52,790 nt of DNA from Parasitella parasitica (lineage: Eukaryota; Mucoromycota; Mucoromycetes; Mucorales; Mucoraceae). The stretch is taken from assembly GCA_025201805.1 (NCBI GenBank), contig MU619389.1, positions 1,193 to 53,982 on the forward strand, read 5' to 3'. The first letter of the stretch is position 1. Each line of letters opens with the position of its first letter. A program made the position numbers and the translations under genes. A model generated the notes under the pieces. The model was given only the letters and a program-made list of their open reading frames with translations, was not told the DNA's origin and made no database searches. Shown here piece after piece: positions 35,201-46,339 of this stretch.

Positions 35201-36476
35201 AAGACCTGAAATCAGTCGACAGAATGTGTCTTGTCGCCACTAAAAGCTCTTTTCTTGTACCCGAAGACTCGGGAGGGCATTCTCGCAAAAGCCGCAATAC
35301 AAAATCCGGGATTTGGTTTTGAAATGGTCGTAAAAATTGAGTATAGCTTCTTAAAATGTAGGCTAGAAATGACATTGTCTTGACTTGTGCAACAATGAAA
35401 TCGTTATACACTGATCTGTTCCTGATCTCTGAACTGACACCAACAAAAACCTCGCCACGAGCCTGCGCAGCGTTGGCAGCTTCTGCTTGAGGTTTAGCTT
35501 GCAGACTTAGCATCTACCATTGAATACCGGTTAATATATATATGTATATACATATATAAAAGGGGATCTCGTCGTACCTGAAAAATAAGAGGCACAAATT
35601 TCATAATGTTTTCAGTGGCATAGCGTCGATGTGATTGAAACAGCAAAACAACGATAATCGGGCATTCTGTCAACACTTTGAAACTAAACATACTCTTTGG
35701 CAAGGGCTTTGATGGAGACTCTGGTAGCTCTGCGGCTGTTGGTGAGTTGGGCCGTGGTGAAGCTGCTAATAATGGGTTGGTTCCAGGCTATTGCACACAC
35801 ACAGAAACTAATTAGTAACGTGCGCGGATAGAATACTAACAAAGCTACTTTACGGTTGCAGAGCCGATGGGTGTGTTGGGAGCGTCAAACACATCCTTCA
35901 CTGTCTGCTCCATATTTTTGAAAATCTCTTGCACAATGTCTAGAAATGGCTGAACCTGATCCTCGAGAATTTGCCTGAAGGTGCGGTGCAGATCAATGAT
36001 GATTTTGACACAAACGACAGCATTGTCTTCGTTTTCGACCCGGAGCAGGTGCATCAGCATCTTACATAGATCAACGGCATATTCCTTTAATGCGTCTGTT
36101 TGCGGCAGTCGATAAATAATTTCCAAAATGATGTTGCGTAGTCTCTACAGAGATGATGAATATACTGCAGATGTGCAATGATGAGCTGTGTGCCTTACTT
36201 GTTCAGGAACATTGCTTTGAAACACTGGATTTCCGTTCTGCAAAATGTCTACGAATACCGGGATTAATGTAGCTAGAAATCTAGGGTATTCCAAGGTTTG
36301 GAAAACCTCTACTTGATCTCTCAATTCATTTGCAATGGTTACTTTTAGCCCAGGAGCTATCATGGATGGTTAATGACGACATCTCATTTGCATCCTGTCT
36401 TTTCTTTTTTTCCTTTTCTTTTCTTACCCAAGTTTGGATCGCCTAGTCTATGCGCGTAGACTTGTAAGGTCGTCAT
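23786..36476 (-). CDS. tra1: TRA1, PIKK-family pseudokinase of SAGA and NuA4
   Basis: Twelve exons, complement(23786..23896, 23964..24286, 24352..24529, 24589..24681, 24738..25472, 25546..26322, 26386..35056, 35122..35513, 35578..35787, 35854..36144, 36199..36356, 36428..36476), total 11988 nt (3995 aa). Tra1/TRRAP is the activator-binding scaffold of the SAGA and NuA4 acetyltransferase complexes. HEAT repeats fill most of the 8.7-kb exon. The FAT region reaches [15 protein letters not shown] at its end. The PI3K-like domain follows ([30 protein letters not shown]), and the FATC end is [10 protein letters not shown]. It is about 250 aa longer than yeast Tra1 because of low-complexity inserts at about 472-515 (Ala-Glu), 1055-1099 (Asp-Val) and 3270-3440 (Ala/Ser/Glu/Lys/Thr/Pro). 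Intron 26323-26385 starts GCAAGC, a GC-AG intron. Confidence 0.95.
25528..25539. repeat. Homopolymer T run inside a TRA1 intron
   Basis: A run of about 18 T (A on the coding strand) fills part of the intron at 25473-25545, just after its GTAACC donor. It is length-variable by nature and does not touch coding sequence. Confidence 0.6.
32865..32985 (-). repeat. Asp-Val hexamer repeat in TRA1
   Basis: GACGTN-type hexamers encode alternating Asp-Val/Asp-Ala with occasional Asn and Met at about residues 1055-1099, followed by a Ser run. It interrupts the HEAT-repeat array and is in frame. Confidence 0.85.
34608..34738 (-). repeat. Ala-Glu hexamer repeat in TRA1
   Basis: GCNGAR-type hexamers encode alternating Ala-Glu, with Thr, Val, Asp and Gly interruptions, at about residues 472-515. 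It is in frame within the large exon and probably forms a long charged helix or disordered loop. Confidence 0.85.
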
Positions 36477-37956
36477 GTGTGCAAATTAATGGCTGTTGGA
36501 ATGGCAGTTTGGGATGCGGAAATCAAGAGAATGTGCCGTATATGAAAGAAATGTCGAATGTTGGAAGTGCATCCAAAAGGTTCAAATACCTGGATATTTA
36601 CTTATCACGTGGAGTGACCTGCTATTAAAGATGTCCTCTGCGCAAAACTGTGTTCACGTTCAATGGATATGTGAACAGCGCACTGAAATATGCAATTGTT
36701 TTTTTTTTGTCAGACGTGCTTGATATTTATGGCCCATGTACTTGTTATTGGAGGGCTCAGGCATCTGCTAATTTGGCTCGTCATTGCTGGTGTTAGCAGC
36801 ATTGGAGCCATATTCAGTGCTAAAACAATCAGAACGAGGTTTGTTGAACGGCAGAGCTTTAGCCGTGTTTTCAAATCAAAATTATTTGGCTCCTGTTGAT
36901 CTTGATTATTATGCATGTTCAGACAATATGGGCCCTTGAACAAGTTGTCTAATATTGTGCACTTTCCAATTAGAGATTTCCGTACATATATTCCGAAATG
37001 AGCATAAACACTTTTGAGGGTACCTATTGACCCTCGTGATTCTGATCAGCATTAGAACCATGTGCGAACACCTGTTCCATACGAAAACTCCATTAGAGTA
37101 TTTTTATTGCTTGTGTCAAGTCAAGCCAGCAACAACTGTTTTTCCAAAAGCTTTGAACTTTGGAGTCTACTCTTCTGACACTTTTTTCGAGTCAATACCC
37201 GTAATCTTGTTTGTCACTATTTTGCCAATTGTTTTTGATATTGGACCATCGATACTTCGTACCCCCCCCCCCCTCCCTTTGGTAATTTTCAATTGATTTA
37301 GTCTGTAGTTGTTAAAGTGCCCTCTGCCTCAACTGCTCTTTTTCAAAAGTACTATTATGCCATGGGTCCATTATTCTGATAACACCATTCAAACGCTATG
37401 GTTTATTGTACAATCTACTGGTGTATCTTAATGAGCTAGCAAGTCTCTTTCTGTTCCTTGTGTCCAAAAATAGCAGCAGTGGCATATCGAATCAACAATT
37501 CTTGGCTCGAATACATTTTGATTCCATTTTGAACACTGCCAGTCATTTTCAAACATGTTTCTCAAGGCCCCCCCCCCATATACTCAAGCACCTTTCTTTA
37601 GGAAGTACCAGGATACTTCAATCACATCTATGGTTCTAAACAATGGTGATATGTCTCTAAGATAACACAAAATAAGCGTTTTAATAATGAGACCTGATTC
37701 ATTATTTGTAACTGTTGGCTCTTTCTCTTCACTATATGTAAATCTGCTTCATTATGAGGCCTCTATTGTTCTGTATTCTGATTCAGTCTATTCGTGGTCC
37801 CATTACAATGCATAACGTACATTTGAAGTTGAATGGCACAGCATACTGTTAAAAACCAAGCCCCACAGTAGAGACTTGATCTCATGAGTATAGACGAAAT
37901 GGATATAAAAAGAAGGTGTCGTCTGGAGCTGATTAGGTATTTATCTATTACAACAA
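36477..37956. other. Intergenic region between TRA1 and the Hsp70-like gene
   Basis: About 1.48 kb without a supported gene. Two C-runs (37261-37274 and 37568-37576) and a T-run (36701-36709) stand out. Short frames (for example 36690-36899 and 37027-37296) show no family. The two flanking genes are divergent, so both promoters are here. Confidence 0.45.
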
Positions 37957-39101
37957 ATGTCTACAGAAAAAAATCAAACTAAGCTTCAAGCAGCCAAACG
38001 CATTATTTTTCTTGGTAAAAAAAAGATGCATTGAATAACACTGTCATATTACTGCTTGCTAATATCCTTTTGCTCTAAAGATATCGGGCAACTACAAGGA
38101 CAAGTTTACTGTTGGGACAAGAAATTCACTTATACGGGAATGCCTATCATGATAACGTAAATATTTAATTTCCTCGCGCAAGTATACCAGACCAGTTGTT
38201 GACCCTCTCTTCTTTTCTTTAGGAACAACGCCGTAATTGCATGGGAGAAAACACCAGGCGGGCCGGTATTTTCCAAAGGATTGATACGCCCTCCTCCAGC
38301 AACTTCTGGAAAGTTTATGACAGGCTACGAAATGCTCAACTCTCCTGGAACGGTTGATGCCGGAGCACGCCCAAAGAAGGATTTCATTGCAGCTGTCCTG
38401 AAATACTTTTACGATAAAGCGGCTAAACAGTGGACCAAGACATACGATAAAAACGAGGTTGTTATTGTGATCCCTGTGCCTCATTTTTACAAAGTTGACG
38501 ACAAGAAAGCGATGACAGATGCCGCAAGCCTTGCTGGGTTGTGCGAGCATGGCACTGTGCTCCTTGAAGACTCGCTTTATCTTTTGGCTCAATCTGCTCA
38601 ACTAGCCGGCTGTAAAGGGATGGGCTTCATACGATGGATCAATCTAAATGCGCCAAAGTTTGAAATCATCGACACTTCGTCTGAGGGTAAAGTGGTTGGA
38701 AATCCTTATCAACATTTGAAAGGTCTGCCCGATATGATTAAGGAAATTGAGGGCCGTATTCAAGCTGACCGGAATGACACTAATTTGAACGAATTTGACC
38801 GTGCATGGAAATTAAAGGAAAAAGTGCAAAACATGTTTATGGTATGTTCTATTCTTTTGCTAGCTGTATATGCGAGATTCGCTAAACCATCTATCTCTAG
38901 CTTGGAGAGGACTGCATAGAAGAGCTTCAAAGCACCACTATTGCCGTAATGGAATATGGGATGGGTAACAAAACAAAGGGAACTTTGCGTGTCTATGGCT
39001 CTTTTGAACACAACTATGGCGCTCGAAACTATACCGTGGAAAATTTATCCTTGGCCGAGATCTTTTTTCGACATCTAAAATTAAAATTCAATTGGATTTA
39101 A
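37957..39101 (+). CDS. Divergent Hsp70-like protein with altered ATP-binding loops
   Basis: Exons join(37957..38014, 38081..38156, 38223..38841, 38901..39101) give 317 aa. I do not recognise a named gene. By eye it follows the Hsp70/actin ATPase order. RIIFLDIGQLQGQVYCW (14-30) sits where Hsp70 has IDLGTT. VVIVIPVPHFYKVDDKKAMT, then DAASLAGL, matches the VPAYFNDSQR...DAGxIAGL segment. GFIRWINLNAPKFEIIDT sits where Hsp70 has FDLGGGTFDVS. WKLKEKVQNMF sits where LRTACERAKRTLS lies. The glycine-rich phosphate loops are therefore replaced and the protein ends after roughly the first three quarters of the ATPase domain, without a substrate-binding domain. A non-ATP-hydrolysing relative of the Hsp70-like proteins expanded in Mucoromycota is my inference; another actin-like ATPase is possible. 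All introns are canonical and in phase. Confidence 0.6.
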
Positions 39102-40884
39102 TTGCTAATAGCTCTATAATAAAAGCGTTTTATTTCAACACAAAAATGAAGAAGCCGCCTTAACTGTGGTATCCATTGATATCAGAGAATTTCTAACCTT
39201 TATGTTTCGCTTCCTAATTTAAAACAAGTGCACGCTAGCTAAGCACTCAAATGCAATGGTTGCCACATATAGATTGGATGGCATCTTTTAGTATGAAAAT
39301 TGCTTTCAAGGCCATTCTCCACAGCATCTTGGCTATTGATTAAATACAGAAATACTTGCAAGCACTTGTGTTTCGTGATTGTAAAGTATAATAAATGACC
39401 TATATATCAAATATCTCCAGAGCCTTTCTATGTATTCTTTAGATATCTGTTGTTTAGATTTTTGTGCCAAGAGCTTGCCATCAAGAAATGAATTTTGCAT
39501 CCAACCATATGAATATGAAGGCTATTTACCTACGTTTTAGCACCAATCTACTCATGTCACAACAATAACTACACATCGATATTTTGATGATAATGGTAAC
39601 TGTAACATTTCTGCTCAAAAATACTCTAATCTTGGAAATAGCAGCAAATAAACTTCAAGACAAAGGTCGCGCAATTGTCGAGACATTCCATCGCAAAAGC
39701 AAGTATTTAATCGGGGTCGACGCATTATGCCAAAGGATAGTCTACCAACAACCATTATCCATGCAGATCAAGTTAATAAATACGACTTTAGAGTATATAT
39801 AAATATTCGAATTTGTATGATGCTATAATAAGCCTACTAATACTTTCATTGACTATATAGTCTAAAAAGATATACCCTCAAGGGTTGTTTTTTTTTATTA
39901 AAAGTACCAACGAGACAAACGGATACTTATCTCTTTATAAGTATACACAGTATGGTTTTGATTGCCTGTCAATAGTTTAACCTAGCTCTGCAATCTAGCA
40001 TTTTTTTAATCTGCTTTCAAAGGACAAAACTTATGATGGCATTTTTTAACACTAAAAGCTGTCTCTTTGTATGGCAAAATGCGATATACATTATTATGTA
40101 TGCTAAACGACCTTAAGAGAAGGTTTAAGCAAACAAAAACTCTGTATATTTGGAGTGCAATCTAACCTATCTTCAAGTGTGATGTAACACCTCTTGATTG
40201 AACAAGGAGGCAGAGCAATAAACCTGCATTAGAGTCAATCAAGTTCATATGATACCATCTCTAATTGGTGCATATGAAAGCTTTAGGATAGTTATTTCGG
40301 TTAACAAGTGTTAGATGCGATTCTGCTTCTAAACTTGACCTTAAATAGATGTGTTTATAGGCTTGTCCCGGGAATTTGAACATTGCATTTGCTTGGTAAG
40401 CTCGAATCACCTTGACGTGTGATGGGGAAGCCCAGCTACAAGGAAACAAACTCAGAATCGAGATGGATACACAGAAATGGGTGATGGTGGCATCGAAATT
40501 TAGGATTTTGTAGCACGCTTCTTGATCTAAATTAAGCGAAGATCCAGCAAGTAATTGTGCTTTTACAATAGTCTTCAATTATTTGTTACTAAAATTTAAT
40601 AAATGTACAGTATTTGAATAATAAGGTCTATTGTGCCGAATTTTAGGAAAAAAAAAAAAAAAAAGTACAGATTAATGATACACACAATAGGAAAAGGGGA
40701 GAAAGAGAGAGTTTAAGGTTTAATTGAGCCAGAGAAAAATTTCTTTTCTCTCTTTTGCTATTTTTTTTTTTTTTTTTTTTGTTCTTCTTTTCTCATACCC
40801 TCTTGTCTTGTCTCTCATTCATATATTTCATTATACGTATATACCAGTTAAGCAAATCCATTGCAAATTCCTCGACTAGATAAC
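39102..40884. other. AT-rich intergenic region with one uncertain open frame
   Basis: Mostly AT-rich with no supported gene. A minus-strand frame at 40261-40578 (105 codons, with segments such as SHVKVIRAYQANAMFKFPGQ and LVNRNNYPKAFICTN) looks protein-like, but has no recognised family and no clear partner exons. The last 250 bases contain A- and T-runs (40649-40664, 40762-40780) and a pyrimidine-rich leader that probably form the promoter and 5' UTR of the next gene. Confidence 0.35.
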
Positions 40885-42708
40885 ATGGCAATGGTAATGG
40901 CTGATAATCAACGCGAGCAGCAAGTTGAAGTCCCTTTTTTACAAATTAAAAATCAGGGACAAATGAATGAACCTGTAGTAGAAGATGTTGTAATTTTACT
41001 AGAGGATGAAGAGGACTTCCACCTTGACTCTAAAAACCATGCAAATAGTCAAGTGGCGTATTATTTACAAGATCAAGTCGAGGAAGAGGAGGGTGAGGGT
41101 GAGGGTGAGGATGAGGGTGAGGATGAGGATGTGGACAAGAAGGATGAAGAGAATCGATTTAATTTACCGCACACTGCAGAGCTTCTACATGAAGAAGAAA
41201 TTAGTGGGAACGAAGTATTCTACCTAGCCAACCGAACATTCTATACGACATGCCACAAGATCTCGCGTCAGAATAGCCCATCCTATAGGAAGAGACCGCC
41301 TTATACGTTCCTTGAAAACTGGCTCATTCACAGTGTTTTCAGTAAATCACAGCAGATTCTTTTACGCTTTCCAGTGATCCATCCCAAAGTGATGATGACT
41401 GAAGGAGATTTTATTTATACCCCACATCAAATGGCTACAGAAAGCAACGGCGAATCTGATAACCAGCAGCAATACTACCGCCATGATGAAAGCCAAGGGC
41501 AGCCGACAGATTATGAATACGGTGACGAGGAAGAATACGACTATTATGACGATCCATTCATTATCGGAGATGAAGGCGTCATGGTCATGAGTGCCTCAGC
41601 GCCTGACGCTTCACAATTTATGGCTGAGAATGATGATGAGCAAGATGAGCTGCGTGCCTCGTCCTTGGTCATGGATGAAAATATGTGGATGGGCCATAGT
41701 AGATATAACTCAAACGGGCTGACTCTTCATGTTGTTAATCCGGACGACAAGCCTGAGGATGATGATGATCCAATGTATCGTAATGTAGTTGGTTCCAGCA
41801 ATCCTTACAAATCCATTGTTCATAACAACAGCCCTTATCATGGTCAGCTTCAAATGGTGCAAGAAGAAGATGAAGAGGAATACGAGGAAGAGGAAGAGGA
41901 AGAGGAATTGATAGAAGAGGACAAGCATGAGCCTCGTAATCGATACAATGATTTACACGATTGCCAATCTACAGACGACTCATTCAGTACGCACACACAC
42001 AGCATGAACCTCTCCATGTCACCAGAAGTGCTCAATTGGTATCGCTCAGCAGATTTAAGACCTGTTGCATTAAGCGCGCCTATACTCGTAGACGATAGTA
42101 ATGCATTACTAACGCCATTGATCACATGCGATAATGAACAACAACAACCACAGCCACAACCGCGACAACATAATCGTCACCACCGTCAAGATCAGCAGCA
42201 GCACACTCACTATGGATGTAGCAGCAGTAGTAGCAGTACCAGCAGCGAAAATAGCTCTTGCAGCATCATCAGCAGCAGTAGTCAGCGCACAGCACATTCC
42301 GACGACAAATCTACTACCCAACATTCAACAAGCTCATACCAATCTCTCGCCGACATTCTGATGGAGGAAGAAGAAGACAGTACTTTTCGGATCAGTCAGC
42401 ACAGTTCGTATGGTACTTTGCTACCAATTCATGGTCAAAGTCGATCCTTGACGGCCACCAATTTTACTGACGGCAATCAACATCCTTCAAACACAACTTC
42501 ACCTTTAATGCAGGTGTCGGTCTGTTTTGTCGATGCAGCCTGGGTAGCTCTGGACCTAGCACAAACATACGCGGAAGAAGCACCAAGCAACAAGGGGATC
42601 ACTGGATTTATTACCTGCATGTTTAAAATATGGAAAGTTTTGTTCTTGGGCGCAGAAACGATGCTGAGCTGGGGAAATCACCCTCCAAGTCCACAAACAG
42701 TTGTTTAA
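40885..42708 (+). CDS. Acidic low-complexity protein of unknown function
   Basis: Intronless, 607 aa from the ATG at 40885 (MAMVMADNQREQ). I do not recognise it. It is rich in Glu/Asp, with several acidic runs: Glu/Gly/Asp around 70-90, Glu/Asp/Tyr around 210-230, and a near-pure Glu block around 335-350. A Gln/Pro/His segment (QQQQPQPQPRQHNRHHRQDQ) and a Ser-rich block follow. A short ordered N-terminal region includes YLANRTFYTT and PSYRKRPPYTFLENWLIHSV. The last 70 residues contain a predicted amphipathic/hydrophobic part (VDAAWVALDLAQTY, FITCMFKIWKVLFLG). The repeated SLADILMEEEED and SSYGTLL elements resemble short linear motifs. A regulatory or scaffold role is plausible but not supported. 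A pyrimidine-rich leader precedes the start. Confidence 0.6.
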   Translation: MAMVMADNQREQQVEVPFLQIKNQGQMNEPVVEDVVILLEDEEDFHLDSKNHANSQVAYYLQDQVEEEEGEGEGEDEGEDEDVDKKDEENRFNLPHTAELLHEEEISGNEVFYLANRTFYTTCHKISRQNSPSYRKRPPYTFLENWLIHSVFSKSQQILLRFPVIHPKVMMTEGDFIYTPHQMATESNGESDNQQQYYRHDESQGQPTDYEYGDEEEYDYYDDPFIIGDEGVMVMSASAPDASQFMAENDDEQDELRASSLVMDENMWMGHSRYNSNGLTLHVVNPDDKPEDDDDPMYRNVVGSSNPYKSIVHNNSPYHGQLQMVQEEDEEEYEEEEEEEELIEEDKHEPRNRYNDLHDCQSTDDSFSTHTHSMNLSMSPEVLNWYRSADLRPVALSAPILVDDSNALLTPLITCDNEQQQPQPQPRQHNRHHRQDQQQHTHYGCSSSSSSTSSENSSCSIISSSSQRTAHSDDKSTTQHSTSSYQSLADILMEEEEDSTFRISQHSSYGTLLPIHGQSRSLTATNFTDGNQHPSNTTSPLMQVSVCFVDAAWVALDLAQTYAEEAPSNKGITGFITCMFKIWKVLFLGAETMLSWGNHPPSPQTVV

Positions 42709-43210
42709 AATTATAGATGATTATACAATACTCACTTGTATATTAATTCATTCCTATTACCTATTCCATCTTCAAACCTACGTTTTACATATCTGATATA
42801 TACCATATATATATATATATATTATAACCCCACATTATGAATAATATGCAAATAAAGATAAAGAAAAAAGCTATGCTGCTCCATACATACATATGCTGTA
42901 AAACTCAACTTTCCATCGACAGGCCTATTTGCATAACGCAGAAACAGTGTGCTTGGACTCCAGTGAGTCAAGCTTTAGTGCATTTATTTCTTTCAGCAAT
43001 TAGAAGGCATGCATCGGAACGATCTTGTATAACATCAGGTACGACATGCCATAATGGAAAAAAATCATGCCACAATTTTTGCTATTCAACAAAGATCACT
43101 TTTAAACCTCAAAACTCCATGATTACACACAAGCTGTTTTAATATAAATGCAAAAGAAACTAAAGTCAGTGCCTGATCCCTCTTCTTTCTTCTAACTAAT
43201 CACTAAAGTA
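42709..43210. other. Intergenic region
   Basis: A TA microsatellite (42806-42824) and AT-rich sequence. A 101-codon frame at 42837-43142 has no family resemblance and is treated as chance. Confidence 0.45.
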
Positions 43211-45259
43211 ATGATGGTTACCCCTAGCGTCTCTACTCCCGCTCCCGCGCCCGCGCCCGCCTCCAAGATAGACTTCCTTGTTGTTGGTGGGGGCCCTGTA
43301 GGCCTGTTGGCAGCAAATCTCATCGTTCAGGCTGGTTTCAGCGTTCGTATTGTTGGTAGGTTTAAAAAGGGAAAAATGCAACCGCTGCGTCACTCATGCT
43401 CAAATAGACATTGAATATGAACCTAATCATTGGGGCCGTGGCGATTGGATTCATGGACGTACTCTTGAGCTGCTGGAAAGGGCCGGTCTCGAAGATGAGC
43501 TTTTAAAGACAGGCGTCAAAGTTGAGAAAATGTCATCTTATATGAATGGCGAACTGCAGAAAGAGATCCCTTTTGTGCCTGAAGAAACGGAATCCAAACA
43601 CAAGTGAGTAGTCAAACCGATTTGTATATTTGGTGTAGATTAAATGCTAAAATAATGCTTCTCAATAGGTATTTGCTTTGTGTTGGGCAACACATTACAG
43701 AGTCAAGTCTTCAAAGTCAATTGTCAAATCATGATGTTCAGGTGGAGCGTCCTTCTACTGTAGTCAATATGAACCGTGACGACAACAGAGACGGTGAGTA
43801 TCCCATTACTGCTACAATCATGCACTTGCAAGAGGGAAACGGCACCGAGGATGTTCAATGCAAGTACGTATTAGGCTGTGATGGCTCTCACAGTGATATC
43901 CGTCAGCAACTCGGCATTGTGAATGAGGGAGAAACCAGCGAAACACATGCTGGAGTACTCGATGCTTTGATCAGGACTAATTTTGCAAGCAGAAAAGAAG
44001 TTTGGTAAATATATACACGCATTGACGACTTGATTTGCAATATACAATGCTAACATGTTCCCAACTAGTATTGTTCAGAGCGACCACGCCAAAACTATCA
44101 GCATGTTTCCTAGAGAAAACGGCCTCACGCGTTTGTTTGTTCATTTCAATGAGAATGAGCACGAGCAAAGAAAAGAACAGCATAACAGAAACAAGATTCA
44201 GCTGGAAGATATTCAGAGAGAGGCGAAAAGAGCCCTTTTGCCTCATCGTATTGAATTTCTAGGTATTTTGTACTGGTCAGTCTATGTGGTAGGGCAGCGC
44301 TATGCTTCCAGACTCGACTCTGAAGACCAAAGAGTCTTTCTCTGTGGTGATGCTGCTCATTCCCAAAGTCCAACTCTAGGTCAAGGCGTAAATACTGGCT
44401 TTGGTGATGTCTTTAATTTGGTAAATACTCCAACATACCTGCACAGCTGTTTTCTGTTATCTTTTATTCACCATATCCATTTCCAACGTAGATCTGGAAA
44501 ATTGTCATGGTAGAAAGGGGCCAACTTGACCGTAAATATCTCGCTACGTACCATTCAGAAAGATGGCCTGTTGCTCAAAATGTATTGAAAATTGACAAGA
44601 TAGCAGCCAAAGCAGCTGCTGGGCACCAATCCTCGGATTACTGTCAAGTTGTGGAGAACCATCGACTCTTCACAGCGGGTTATGGCATAAGCTATGAAAT
44701 CAATAGCAGCGATGATGTGTCACTGATGCGGGATTATGGGCAAGATGAAGCAATCGAATTCAACCTGGATTACTGCATGAAGCCTGGTATGCGTGCTCCT
44801 GACTTCAAGGTGTTTGGCTACAATTCTGGCAAGAAGACTCGTCTATTTGATGTCATTCCTAGCAGTGAGCAAGTGCCTAGATGGCTGTCATACACGCTTC
44901 TTGTGCTGGCTAATGATCTTCGGTCCACTCATGATGTCACGTCCAAATTCTTGAATGAAACCGGTAAAGCTGCAACCTTACTACCACCTACCAATATAAT
45001 AGTCATCACGACAAGCACGGCAGATCAAGTTTCGGCCTACAGAAAACTGCTAGATACCGACAGGGTTGTTATTGATAAGCTAAACCAAGCGCAGTGTCAT
45101 AGAGCTTATCACTGCAAAGCTAGTGGGCATTCGAACGATGAAGAAAAGATGCAAATCGTACTTGTAAGGCCAGATGGATACATTGGTACTATTATCAGAA
45201 GCGATGATGCTATCTTGCTGAGCAATAGAGTCTGCCAATACTTTTCAAACATTGTCTAG
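43211..45259 (+). CDS. FAD-dependent monooxygenase, phenol 2-monooxygenase type
   Basis: Exons join(43211..43355, 43408..43603, 43669..44004, 44069..44420, 44492..45259) give 598 aa. FAD-binding signatures of class A aromatic hydroxylases are present: the dinucleotide loop FLVVGGGPVGLLAANL near 20-35, RGDWIHGRTLELLE, the DG motif YVLGCDGSHSDIR, and the second FAD motif CGDAAHSQSPTLGQGVNTG. The C-terminal 200 residues (from about PGMRAPDFKVFG) match the thioredoxin-like dimerisation domain of phenol hydroxylases and end VRPDGYIGTIIRS. It should use NADPH and O2 to hydroxylate a phenol-like aromatic. An Ala/Pro repeat (APAPAPAP) precedes the FAD loop. The stop is 245 bp from the convergent gene. 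Substrate cannot be told; no sign of a cluster with ring-cleavage genes. Confidence 0.9.
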
Positions 45260-45504
45260 TCGGCCTATTGTTATTTTGATGATATCCTTGCAAATAAATC
45301 CATTATGGCACGAAACAACTCAAAAAAACTACATGTTAGATGTTACACGTGAATGATATTCGCAAGCGTCCCAAAGTACATGAGATGATAAAACCATTTT
45401 ATTTAAATATTTAGAGTATGTACAACAAGTAGACGTCAAGGCGTTATTTCTAAACCCATTTCATGTTCAAGGAGTTATGGATTGCATTGATAGGAAAGCA
45501 AGAT

Positions 45505-45753
45505 TTACCATTCTTTACGAGTATATTTACCATCATATTTTTGATTGAAAGCAGCCAACTTGACTTGTTCGCCTTCCTTGACATGCTGCCACGGCTCAGC
45601 ATTAGTTTTGTGATTCCAGACGACATCGGGAGCATGAGCTTGATGCGTGCTCATATAAACAGCGCCAGTAAGAGCACCACCGAGAATGACAAAAAGAGGG
45701 TAGATTTCTGGCTGTGATGCAGAGCGCTTGAGGAATTGAGATAATTGACCCAT
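45505..45753 (-). CDS. B12D/NDUFA4 (MLRQ)-type small mitochondrial protein
   Basis: Intronless, 82 aa. After a short basic N-terminus (MGQLSQFLKRSASQPEIYPL) comes one transmembrane helix (FVILGGALTGAVYMS). A conserved soluble tail follows with HAPDVVWNHKTNAEPWQHV and ends YTRKEW. This is the layout of the B12D/NADH-ubiquinone reductase MLRQ subunit family, single-pass proteins of the inner mitochondrial membrane associated with respiratory complex I or IV. Length is normal. The ATG at 45753 is the only sensible start. Confidence 0.85.
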   Translation of the reverse strand: MGQLSQFLKRSASQPEIYPLFVILGGALTGAVYMSTHQAHAPDVVWNHKTNAEPWQHVKEGEQVKLAAFNQKYDGKYTRKEW

Positions 45754-46075
45754 ATTGAAGTGTTTGAAGAGATGAAAAGATAAAAAGTCGTTAAAGAAAA
45801 ATTCTCTGCTTTTTTTTATTTAATGCAAATCGAAAAATCGAAGAATAAAATCATACGATTTAGAATTTATGGGAGAATCCATGGTATGCTTTTGGGCCAT
45901 TGGCTCCATCTGTAGCTATATATGACATTAATGTCTCACTTTTAGTGACCATAATTATATCATGAACAATGGCATGGGGTCAAAACCCAGCGAAAAGTAA
46001 ACAATAGCAAACGTTTTCATGCAAAAGAGGCATGCTGGTTTCGGTTTCAAAAATACCAACTTCAATTGCAACATA

Positions 46076-46118
46076 TACAGTGCTTTGCGATTAGCAATTT
46101 TAATCGCAAAGCACTGTA
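46076..46118. repeat. Perfect 18-bp inverted repeat resembling abutting Tc1/mariner ends
   Basis: TACAGTGCTTTGCGATTA at 46076-46093 is followed by a 7-nt loop and its exact reverse complement at 46101-46118. The outer TA plus CAGTGC is the usual start of a Tc1/mariner terminal repeat at its TA target, so this may be two element ends left by a large internal deletion. A transcription-linked hairpin is the alternative. Confidence 0.55.
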
Positions 46119-46321
46119 CTGTAATCATTTTTAAATTCTGTCGTAATTAAATTTTAGAAAGATGGAATATTCTCCCCATCTAAGGAGCTAAAGTAAATGG
46201 CGGCTCCCATCTTTAGAGCGTGCAAAAGAATTTTTCTTCTTGTTATACAGCAGAAATTCCTTACAGTATTCAAATAACAGACAATGCTTTAAATCATAGT
46301 GTTCAGTTTGGTTACATTCTT

Positions 46322-46339
46322 TACTGTATATATACAGTA
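46322..46339. repeat. 18-bp perfect palindrome
   Basis: TACTGTATATATACAGTA is self-complementary over its full length. Role unknown; AT-rich palindromes can be protein-binding dyads or chance. Confidence 0.4.
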
